From Streptomyces sp. NBC_01216 (lineage in GTDB: Bacteria > Actinomycetota > Actinomycetes > Streptomycetales > Streptomycetaceae): DNA of 64,000 bases. Both the position numbers and the translations under genes were made by a program. The stretch lies in the NCBI RefSeq assembly GCF_035994945.1, contig NZ_CP108677.1, positions 4,154,001-4,218,000 on the forward strand. The letters are read 5' to 3'. This document shows positions 41,465-48,231 of the stretch, piece by piece (the first letter of the stretch is position 1; each line of letters begins with the position of its first letter). The notes below the pieces were generated by a model that was given only the letters and a program-made list of their open reading frames with translations, was not told the origin of the DNA and did no database searches.

Positions 41465-42412
41465 ATGACGCCCCTTTCCGTGCCCGAGTACCGCGTGGCC
41501 CTGCCCAAGGAGCTCGTCGCCGAGCTCGCCCAGCGGGCCGCCGACCTGCCCGAGTGGCGGCTCGGCGACGACGGGCTGCTCTCGCCCGGGACCGCAGCGC
41601 GGTACCACGTGGTGCTGGCCGGGATCCCCCACATCGGCGAGTTCACCGCGACCTGCCACCGGCTGCTCGACGCCCCGGAGGGCGAGGGCTTCGCGGTCCT
41701 GGAGCTGGCCGAGCTGTTCGACGCGGCCGACTCCGAGGAGGCCGGCCTGCGGGCGGTAACCGCGCTGGTCTCCCTGATCGCGACGCCGCTGCGGGCCTTC
41801 GACCGCTGGCCGCTGTGGAAGCCGCTGGGCACCAACCTCACCATCGACCCGATGCGGGCCACGGGCTCCGGCTACAACCCGATGCACATCGACGTCGTGA
41901 ACTCCACCTTCCCGCCGGACTACAGCGCCCTGTTGTGCGTCCGCCCCGACCCGAGAGGACGGGGCCACAGCCTGGTCTCGCAGGTCCGCCGCGCCGTGGA
42001 CCGGCTCAGCTACGCCGACGCGGAGCTGTTGACCCACCCGAAGTACGTCGATGGGGCGTTCTTCGAGCTCACAGGCGTCGGGGAGGAGTGGAAGCCGTTC
42101 CCCATCCTCGATGGCCTGCCGCAGTCGGAGGGCTTCGTCCGGTTCACGGCCAAGATGCTCGCCGACGCCGACCCCGCCGACCCGTACATCAAGGCGGCCC
42201 GGGCCCTGGAGCGGGAACTGGTCGTCGGACAGCGGAGGTTCCTGCTCGGCCGGGGCGACATGCTCATCGTCAACCAGCACCTGAGCTGCCACGGCCGCGA
42301 GGCCCTCGGAACCGGCCAGGAGGACGTGCCGGAGGACGAGCGCCGGCTCCTGCTGCAGATCTTCCTGCGCGGTCAGGAGCGGCACACGGCGGAGCGGGAG
42401 GTCGTGGCATGA
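41465..42412 (+). CDS. Fe(II)/2-oxoglutarate dioxygenase (TauD/clavaminate-synthase type)
   Basis: The 315-residue enzyme has NPMHIDVVNSTFPPDY (His141, Asp143) and NQHLSCHGREAL (His276), forming the 2-His-1-Asp iron site. RRLLLQIFLR near residue 294-302 supplies the Arg for the 2-oxoglutarate carboxylate. The overall layout (FRYHVVLAGIPHIGEF..., GHSLVSQVRRAVDRLS) fits the TauD/clavaminate synthase-like group, which hydroxylates amino acids and natural-product intermediates. It is followed by the radical SAM gene with an ATGA overlap. The substrate is unknown. Confidence 0.85.
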   Translation: MTPLSVPEYRVALPKELVAELAQRAADLPEWRLGDDGLLSPGTAARYHVVLAGIPHIGEFTATCHRLLDAPEGEGFAVLELAELFDAADSEEAGLRAVTALVSLIATPLRAFDRWPLWKPLGTNLTIDPMRATGSGYNPMHIDVVNSTFPPDYSALLCVRPDPRGRGHSLVSQVRRAVDRLSYADAELLTHPKYVDGAFFELTGVGEEWKPFPILDGLPQSEGFVRFTAKMLADADPADPYIKAARALERELVVGQRRFLLGRGDMLIVNQHLSCHGREALGTGQEDVPEDERRLLLQIFLRGQERHTAEREVVA

Positions 42413-44577
42413 CGGCGGCGTCCGTTCTGGTACCGCTCCCCATCGTGGCACAGGACGCGCGGCCGCGGGTCACGCTCACGGTGTGGCTGGCGGACCTCAC
42501 GTACACCCAGCAGGCGATCTCGGCGGAGACGATGCCGCAGGCGGTGGCCGGGATCGCCACCTACGCGGCGACGCGGGTGGCACTGGACCATCCGGTACGG
42601 ATCTTCAAATACCCCGAGGTCCTGGCGGCCGCCCTGGAGCAGGACGGGCCGCCGGACGTGATCGGGTTCTCGCACTACATCTGGAACAGCCAGCTGTCGC
42701 TCGCCTTCGCCGATCTGATCAAGGAGCGGTTCCCTCTTACGACAGTCGTCTTCGGCGGCCCTCACTATCCGCTCCGCCTCCCGGAGCAGACGGTGTTCTG
42801 GCGCGAGCGGCTGGCCGGCCGGGTGGACTTCTACGTCGATGGGGAGGGGGAGGCCGCCCTCGCCGACCTTCTCATCGCCCTCAGCCGCACGAGCCGCGAT
42901 GACGTGCGCGGCAGCCTCCCGGGCGTGCACCACCTGGACAGCGACGGAACCTTGTACGCCCCGCCACCGCGTCCCCGGATCCACGACCTGTCCGACGTGC
43001 CCTCCCCGTACACGCTCGGCCTGATGGACGAGTTCTTCGACGGCAAGCTCGTCCCCACCGTGCAGACCAACCGGGGCTGTCCGTTCAAGTGCACGTTCTG
43101 CCAGGAAGGCACGGCCTACTTCCAGAAGGTCGCCAAGAAGAACACCGAGCACATCCGCAGCGAGCTGCACTACATCGGCCGCCGCATCAAGCCGCTCGTG
43201 GAGGCCGGGACCGCGCGCAACGAACTGCTCATCACCGACAGCAACTTCGGCATGTACCCGGAGGACCATGAGACCTGCCGGGTGATCGCCGAGTGCCAGC
43301 AGCTCTACGGCTGGCCCCGCGTCGTCAACGTCACCACCGGCAAGAACCAGCGCGACCGAGTCCTGTCCGCCGTCGCCCAGGTCCCAGGCGCGATCAGCCT
43401 GTCCGGCGCCGTCCAGTCCCTCGACCCAGGCGTGCTGCGCGACATCGCCCGTACGAACATCGACGCCGCCAAGCTCATGGAGATCGCCCTCGCGGCGGCC
43501 GACGCCGGCACGGGCACGTACAGCGAGGTCATCCTCGCCCTGCCCGGCGACTCCAAAACCAGGCACCTCGGCACTCTGCGGCAGCTCGTGGACGCCGGTT
43601 TCAACCGGCTCAACATGTTCCAGCTCACCCTGCTGCCAGGCAGTGAGATGTGCACCGACGCCTACCGCCGCGAGCACGGCCTGGTCACCAAGTGGCGCGT
43701 CATGCCGCGCTGCTACGGCTCGTACACCGTGCTCGGCGAGGAACTGCGCGCCGCTGAGGTGGACGAGGTGTGCGTGACCGTGCCCGACATGGCGTACGAG
43801 GACTACCGCGAGTGCCGGGTGATGAACCTGCTCCTGGCCTCCCTCTACAACGACGGGCTGTTCGCCGTCCTCCTGGCCGTCCTGCGCGCCCACCAGATCT
43901 CGCCCATGACCTGGCTGGAGCGGGCCCGGACCATGGCCCACGGCCCGGCCCTGGCCGCTGTCCTGAAGGAGTTCTCGGCGGAGACCGACGAGCAGCTGTG
44001 GGAAGAGCGAGCCGACCTCCTGTCGTACGCCACCGGCAACATCGACCAGTACATTGAGGGCCACCTGGGCAACAACCTGCTCTACACCTACCGGACCCGC
44101 ATCCTCTCCGAGGCGCTGGACGACACCGCCGACCTCGCCGCCCGCGCTTGCCTCGCCGTACTCCGCGAAGCTGGCGTAGGAGTGGGCGGCGGCAGTCTGA
44201 TCGAGGCGCTCGTACGCGAGGCCGCCGAGTACCACCGACTCACCCTCGCTGACGTCTTTCGCACTGAACCGCCCGAGGTACTCCGGCAGCCGGCGCGGTT
44301 CGACCTCGACGCGCTCCTGGCCGCCGGGCGGCACCGGGACGGAATCCGCGATCCCCGCCACTTCCGCCTTACGGAGGGAAAGGTTCGGGAGTTCGTCCTC
44401 ACCGCGGAACAGCGGCGCACCCTCAGCACGTACGTGGGTCAGTTCGGTACGACCCCGTGGGGCGTCGGACGTCTCCTCACCAAGGTGCGGCTGGCTGATA
44501 TCGTCCGGCACGTCCGAATGACCCCCGGCCCGGGCACCGCCCCGGCGCCCGCCGGAACGGAAGCGCCCAGCACGTGA
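42409..44577 (+). CDS. B12-binding-type radical SAM enzyme (722 aa)
   Basis: ATG 42409 overlaps the dioxygenase stop. The N-terminal cobalamin-binding-like Rossmann domain has DVIGFSHYIWNSQLSLAFADLIKERFPLTTVVFGGPHYPL and DFYVDGEGEAAL. The radical SAM core holds NRGCPFKCTFCQEG (Cys224, Cys228, Cys231), then LLITDSNFGMYPEDHETCRVIAE and the glycine-rich and GxIxGxxE-like parts (YSEVILALPGDSKTRHLGTL). About 250 extra C-terminal residues are helical. Such class B enzymes methylate unreactive carbons or rearrange rings. Coupling to a dioxygenase and a glycosyltransferase suggests natural-product tailoring. Confidence 0.88.
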   Translation: MTAASVLVPLPIVAQDARPRVTLTVWLADLTYTQQAISAETMPQAVAGIATYAATRVALDHPVRIFKYPEVLAAALEQDGPPDVIGFSHYIWNSQLSLAFADLIKERFPLTTVVFGGPHYPLRLPEQTVFWRERLAGRVDFYVDGEGEAALADLLIALSRTSRDDVRGSLPGVHHLDSDGTLYAPPPRPRIHDLSDVPSPYTLGLMDEFFDGKLVPTVQTNRGCPFKCTFCQEGTAYFQKVAKKNTEHIRSELHYIGRRIKPLVEAGTARNELLITDSNFGMYPEDHETCRVIAECQQLYGWPRVVNVTTGKNQRDRVLSAVAQVPGAISLSGAVQSLDPGVLRDIARTNIDAAKLMEIALAAADAGTGTYSEVILALPGDSKTRHLGTLRQLVDAGFNRLNMFQLTLLPGSEMCTDAYRREHGLVTKWRVMPRCYGSYTVLGEELRAAEVDEVCVTVPDMAYEDYRECRVMNLLLASLYNDGLFAVLLAVLRAHQISPMTWLERARTMAHGPALAAVLKEFSAETDEQLWEERADLLSYATGNIDQYIEGHLGNNLLYTYRTRILSEALDDTADLAARACLAVLREAGVGVGGGSLIEALVREAAEYHRLTLADVFRTEPPEVLRQPARFDLDALLAAGRHRDGIRDPRHFRLTEGKVREFVLTAEQRRTLSTYVGQFGTTPWGVGRLLTKVRLADIVRHVRMTPGPGTAPAPAGTEAPST

Positions 44578-45767
44578 CCAGCGCAGACCTCGACCGTCGT
44601 CTCGCCGCCCTGGGCCGGCCCTTCCGGCTGGTCGTCACGGGCGGCGGGACCGGCGGCCACACCTACCCCGCGCTCACCGCCATCCGCACCACTGCCGCCC
44701 GGCTCGAACGGCTCGGCATCGACCTGGACGTGCTGTGGGTCGGCACCGCGACCGGCCTGGAGGCGCGCGTCACTGAACGCGAAGGCATCCCCTTCAAGAC
44801 GGTGGCCACGGGCAAGATCCGCCGCTCCAGTAATTCGCTCAAGCTGGCCTCCCCAGCGAACATCAAGGATATGGGCCGCGTCCCGCTCGGCGCCGCCCAG
44901 GCCCGCTCCATCGTCTCCAAGTTCAAGCCGGACGTGGTGCTGTCCACCGGCGGCTACGTCGCTGTCCCCGTCGGGCTCGCCGCCAAGTTCTGCCGCCGCC
45001 CGCTCGTCATCCACGAGCAGACGGTGCGCCTGGGCCTGGCCAACCGCGCCCTGGCCCGGGCCGCGACCCGCGTCGCTGTGTCCTCCGAGTCGACCCTGCC
45101 CCTGCTGCCCGACTCGGTACGCGCCTCCGCGGTGGTCACCGGCAACCCCGTACGCCCCGAGGTCCTGACCGGCGAACCTGACAAGGCCATCGCCGCCCTG
45201 GGCCTCACGGGCTTCGACCGCGCCCGGCCCACCGTCTACATCACCGGCGGCGCCCAGGGCTCGGTCCAGATCAACACCACGGTCCGGGCCGTCCTGCCCT
45301 GGCTGCTCACGCAGGCGAACGTCATCCACCAGTGCGGTGCCACGTCGATCGAGGAGTCCCGCCAGTACGCCACCCAGCTTCCGGACGACCTCCAGCGTCG
45401 TTACCTGGTCACCGACTTCGTCGGCCCGGAGCTTCCCGACGTCCTGGCCCTCGCCGACGTCGTCATCTCGCGCAGCGGCGCCGGCACGATCGCCGAACTC
45501 ACCGCCTTGGGCAAGCCGTCCGTGCTCATCCCGCTCGCCACCTCGGCCGGCAACGAGCAGGAGCACAACGCCCTCCACCTTCAGCAGGCGGGCGCCGCCG
45601 TGGCCCTGCTGAAGGACGTGGTCACTCCCGAGGGCCTCCGGAACGCCGTCGCCCCGATCCTGGCCGCACCGGAGCGCCGCGAGCAGATGGCAGTGCAGGC
45701 CCGCGCCCTGGGCCGCCCCGACGCAGCGGACCGTCTGACCGACGTGCTGCTGAGCGTCGCCGTATGA
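44574..45767 (+). CDS. MurG-like glycosyltransferase (GT28)
   Basis: GTG 44574 overlaps the radical SAM stop. The 397-residue enzyme has VVTGGGTGGHTYPALTAIR (acceptor-side glycine loop), STGGYVAVPVGLAAKF, IHEQTVRLGLANRALARAA and SRSGAGTIAELTALGKPSVLIPLATSAGNEQEHNALHL. These align with MurG, which moves GlcNAc from UDP-GlcNAc onto lipid I. Host murG lies in the dcw cluster, and this copy lacks dcw neighbours, so it is a paralogue, probably adding an amino sugar to the operon's product. It ends the six-gene operon. Confidence 0.85.
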   Translation: MTSADLDRRLAALGRPFRLVVTGGGTGGHTYPALTAIRTTAARLERLGIDLDVLWVGTATGLEARVTEREGIPFKTVATGKIRRSSNSLKLASPANIKDMGRVPLGAAQARSIVSKFKPDVVLSTGGYVAVPVGLAAKFCRRPLVIHEQTVRLGLANRALARAATRVAVSSESTLPLLPDSVRASAVVTGNPVRPEVLTGEPDKAIAALGLTGFDRARPTVYITGGAQGSVQINTTVRAVLPWLLTQANVIHQCGATSIEESRQYATQLPDDLQRRYLVTDFVGPELPDVLALADVVISRSGAGTIAELTALGKPSVLIPLATSAGNEQEHNALHLQQAGAAVALLKDVVTPEGLRNAVAPILAAPERREQMAVQARALGRPDAADRLTDVLLSVAV

Positions 45768-45785
45768 GACACCGGGCTCAGCCGG

Positions 45786-46136
45786 TCACGAAAGCGTCGC
45801 GTGGCACTCCTCACACCGCCGAACCGCCGTCCGCGCGGTGTTGCCCGCTGTCGCGGCCGCCGGGGAGCTGCTGCTGAGCCGGTCCCAGAGCCCAGGTGCC
45901 GGATCGGGGATCCAGCCCCACCGAGGAGCCATGACGTACTCCTCCTCCACGTGCGTGCAGGCGCCCGGCAGGTGTGCGTACCGCGTGGGCGAGATCAGGA
46001 TGGTGTCCGCGGGGAAGCGTCGCCACTCCGCCCTTGCCGGGGACGAGGCACGCGACCGCGGCACCGCTCCGTCACGCGGACAGGAACACCCCAACCCGAC
46101 GATGCAGTCGCATCGCTCGCACCGTTCCTCTTTCAC
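45786..46136 (-). CDS. Cys-rich small protein (116 aa)
   Basis: The frame opens MKEERCERCDCIVGLGCSCPRDG and closes RRCEECHATLS. CxxC pairs at both ends could bind one or two zinc ions. The middle contains ILISPTRYAHLPGACTH and MAPRWGWIPDPAPGLWDRL. It is convergent with the MurG-like gene and 15 bases from the GNAT gene's end. No family recognised; the CxxC pairing supports a real gene. Confidence 0.6.
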   Translation of the reverse strand: MKEERCERCDCIVGLGCSCPRDGAVPRSRASSPARAEWRRFPADTILISPTRYAHLPGACTHVEEEYVMAPRWGWIPDPAPGLWDRLSSSSPAAATAGNTARTAVRRCEECHATLS

Positions 46137-46151
46137 AGCCCGTGTGTCCCC

Positions 46152-46625
46152 TCACGTCGTCCCAGTGTCGATGCGGTAGACGACTTTGCCATTGAACTCG
46201 GCGAATCCGAGGGCCTTGTAGAAGGCCCGGGCTCCCGGATTATCGCGCTCTGTCATCCACTCCAGGCGACTGCATCCAGGTCGCGCGGTGGCCAGGCTAC
46301 GGAGTTCCTCCATGAGCCTGGCCCCGACGCCTTGCCGGCGCAGAGCGTCGCGGACGTAGAGCTCCTTGAGGAAGAGGGAGTGCGAGGAGCCCGCGGCCGG
46401 CCAGAGGAAGGAGTAGGCGGCGAGCCCGACGATGTCGCCAGCTTCGTCCTCCACCAGGAGCGCGGATGCCAGCGGTGGCGAGCCGAACAGAGCCTCTTCC
46501 ACCTGCGTCCGGCGTTCCTCAAGCGGCTGGAATTCAGTCGCGCCGTAGTGCCGCTCGATCTCCTCGATCAGTTCGGCCACCGCCAGGACGTCGCGCTTCT
46601 CTGCGGGGCGGATGGTCACGGTCAT
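46152..46625 (-). CDS. GNAT-family N-acetyltransferase
   Basis: ATG 46625 follows GGGAGA. The 157-residue protein has MTVTIRPAEKRDVLAVAELIEEIERHYG, LFLKELYVRDALRRQGVGARLMEELRSLA (acetyl-CoA-binding R-x-x-G-x-G/A loop) and LEWMTERDNPGARAFYKALGF. This is the GNAT fold in full. The substrate is unknown. It may be a resistance or tailoring gene of either neighbouring cluster, or unrelated. Confidence 0.88.
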   Translation of the reverse strand: MTVTIRPAEKRDVLAVAELIEEIERHYGATEFQPLEERRTQVEEALFGSPPLASALLVEDEAGDIVGLAAYSFLWPAAGSSHSLFLKELYVRDALRRQGVGARLMEELRSLATARPGCSRLEWMTERDNPGARAFYKALGFAEFNGKVVYRIDTGTT

Positions 46626-46718
46626 CGGTGTCTGTCTCCCGTCGTTCCTCGGTCGCTTCGGTCGCTCGGCTCTCTCACTCCAACGTGTGAACCCCCTACG
46701 GCGGTACGGCACGTGCTC

Positions 46719-47885
46719 CTATGCGGGCGAGGGCGGAGTAGCCGACGCGTACGCGGTCCAGCCGTTCTGCCGCAGAGAGTCCTGAACATGCCGGATGAGG
46801 TACTCCAGGTCCGCGCAGTAGACGGAGGGGTTTCGGTAGCCGCGGGCGGCGCTGAAGCGGTGCGGTAGATAGCCGCCGCCGCAGACCTCCACCAGCGGGC
46901 AGCTCTGGCACTTCTCGGCGAGGGCGGCCCTGCCGTACTGCCGGTGCAAGAGCTTCGGATGGCGCAGCGCCTCGTCGAAGGTGTGGGCGAAGACGTCGAG
47001 CCCGAGCCGGGAGGCGCCCTCCTCGACGGACCGCAGTGTGTCCACGCCCTCGATCGTTCCGTCGGACTCGATGACGACGCTCGTCGGCGGGGTCAGACCG
47101 AGCGTCTCCACCGCGCCGCGCACGGCGGAGCTGAGCGCCACGATGTCCTCCAGCATCCGGACACTGTGCCGGTACTCGGGCCGGGCGAGCCAGGCGTCGT
47201 ACACGCGGGTCATCCAGAGCCCATACTCCGGCACGTCGGGGTCGTCACGGTGCGGTGGGTCCTCGTGGGTGGCGTGTGGCAGGCCGAAGTCGATGACCGG
47301 CGGCTCGAAGGACGCCAGGTAGTCGTGGACCTCCACGGGGTCGTTGGCCAGATCCACGACGGCGAGCAGGCCAGCGAACAGGTGCGGCCGGGACCGCAGC
47401 AGTTCCATGCCGCGGACGGCGGAGGCAGCGCTGGACCGCCCAGCCTGTGTCAGCCGGTGCAGGTCGTTCGCGACCGGCGGCCCGTCGAGGCTCACGCCCA
47501 CGGCGACCCCGTACCGTTCGAAGAGGTCGAGCCACACCTTCGTGAGAAGTGTCCCGTTGGTCTGCAGCTCGAAGCGGACGTCCGTACCCGGCGGGACGGC
47601 CCTGCGGACGGTCCCGAGCAGGTCGTCCATGTGCCGGGGACCGGCGAGCAGCGGCTCACCGCCGTGCAGCACGACGTGTACGGACGGCAGCCCGTGTGCC
47701 GCTGCGTGCTCGCCGATGCGTCGGCCGGCCGCCCGGGCCACGTCCACGCTCATGCGGACCGGCAGGTGCCGCCACGCCTGGTCCTTGGAATTGAAGACGT
47801 AGCAGTAGTCGCAATCGATGTTGCAGCGGTTCGCGACCTTGAGGATGAATGTCCGGAAGGGTGCGCTGTCTTCGAGTGGCGTCAT
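46719..47885 (-). CDS. FxsB-family radical SAM/SPASM peptide maturase
   Basis: ATG 47885 gives 388 residues. VANRCNIDCDYCYVF holds the SAM cluster cysteines (Cys21, Cys25, Cys28). VHVVLHGGEPLL and FELQTNGTLLTKVWLDLFERYGVAVGVSLDGPP continue the core. The C-terminal SPASM part, EKCQSCPLVEVCGGGYLPHRF...NPSVYCADLEYLI, is the FxsB signature. Family members form cyclophane or related cross-links in short C-terminal motifs of ribosomal peptides. The gene lies 13 bases after a 63-codon gene whose peptide ends in aromatic residues. Confidence 0.88.
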   Translation of the reverse strand: MTPLEDSAPFRTFILKVANRCNIDCDYCYVFNSKDQAWRHLPVRMSVDVARAAGRRIGEHAAAHGLPSVHVVLHGGEPLLAGPRHMDDLLGTVRRAVPPGTDVRFELQTNGTLLTKVWLDLFERYGVAVGVSLDGPPVANDLHRLTQAGRSSAASAVRGMELLRSRPHLFAGLLAVVDLANDPVEVHDYLASFEPPVIDFGLPHATHEDPPHRDDPDVPEYGLWMTRVYDAWLARPEYRHSVRMLEDIVALSSAVRGAVETLGLTPPTSVVIESDGTIEGVDTLRSVEEGASRLGLDVFAHTFDEALRHPKLLHRQYGRAALAEKCQSCPLVEVCGGGYLPHRFSAARGYRNPSVYCADLEYLIRHVQDSLRQNGWTAYASATPPSPA

Positions 47886-47898
47886 CAAGCAGGAGCGC

Positions 47899-48090
47899 TC
47901 AGAACCACCACGGCAGGACGAGCGACGCCGCGTGAGGCCCCTCTGCGTGGTGTCCCTCTCTGGACGTCTCGGCTGCGAGCCGTTGCTGAACGCGTGCCGC
48001 GACTCGTTCCAGGACAGCGTTCTCCTGCGCGTTCGCGGGGCGGACCATGCCCGTTGCGGGCGGCGCGAGCACGGGCGTACGTGACGACAT
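47899..48090 (-). CDS. Candidate RiPP precursor peptide (63 aa, C-terminal LPWWF)
   Basis: ATG 48090 is 7 bases after GAGGAG, an ideal site. The peptide opens MSSRTPVLAPPATGMVRP, has a helical leader-like stretch (ENAVLERVAARVQQRLAAE), a spacer (REGHHAEGPHAASL) and an aromatic end, VLPWWF. A short helical leader plus an aromatic C-terminal tip beside an FxsB-type maturase is the expected precursor layout. It lacks the FxSxx ending that named the family. The W-W-F tip is the likely modification site by inference. Confidence 0.7.
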   Translation of the reverse strand: MSSRTPVLAPPATGMVRPANAQENAVLERVAARVQQRLAAETSREGHHAEGPHAASLVLPWWF

Positions 48091-48231
48091 TCAACGCTCC
48101 TCGTGATGGGAGGCGCCGGCGTCGGACCGGCACCGTGCGACGGCGGGTTGAAGCGACAGACGGCTCGAAAACGTAGCAGCCCGCCGCCCGCGCCGGGATA
48201 CGGAAACCGGCCAGTTGCAGGATCACCAGAA

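Noticed and set aside
41458..42408. In-frame upstream extension of the B12 radical SAM gene
   Set aside because: It overlaps the clear dioxygenase gene in another frame and is Arg/Pro/Gly-rich shadow. ATG 42409 with an ATGA overlap is the natural start.
44574..45767. The housekeeping murG
   Set aside because: No division or wall genes flank it. It is coupled to a radical SAM gene.
47885..48226. 113-residue frame overlapping the candidate precursor
   Set aside because: Arg-rich shadow frame without a ribosome site. The 63-aa frame has GAGGAG and sensible spacing.
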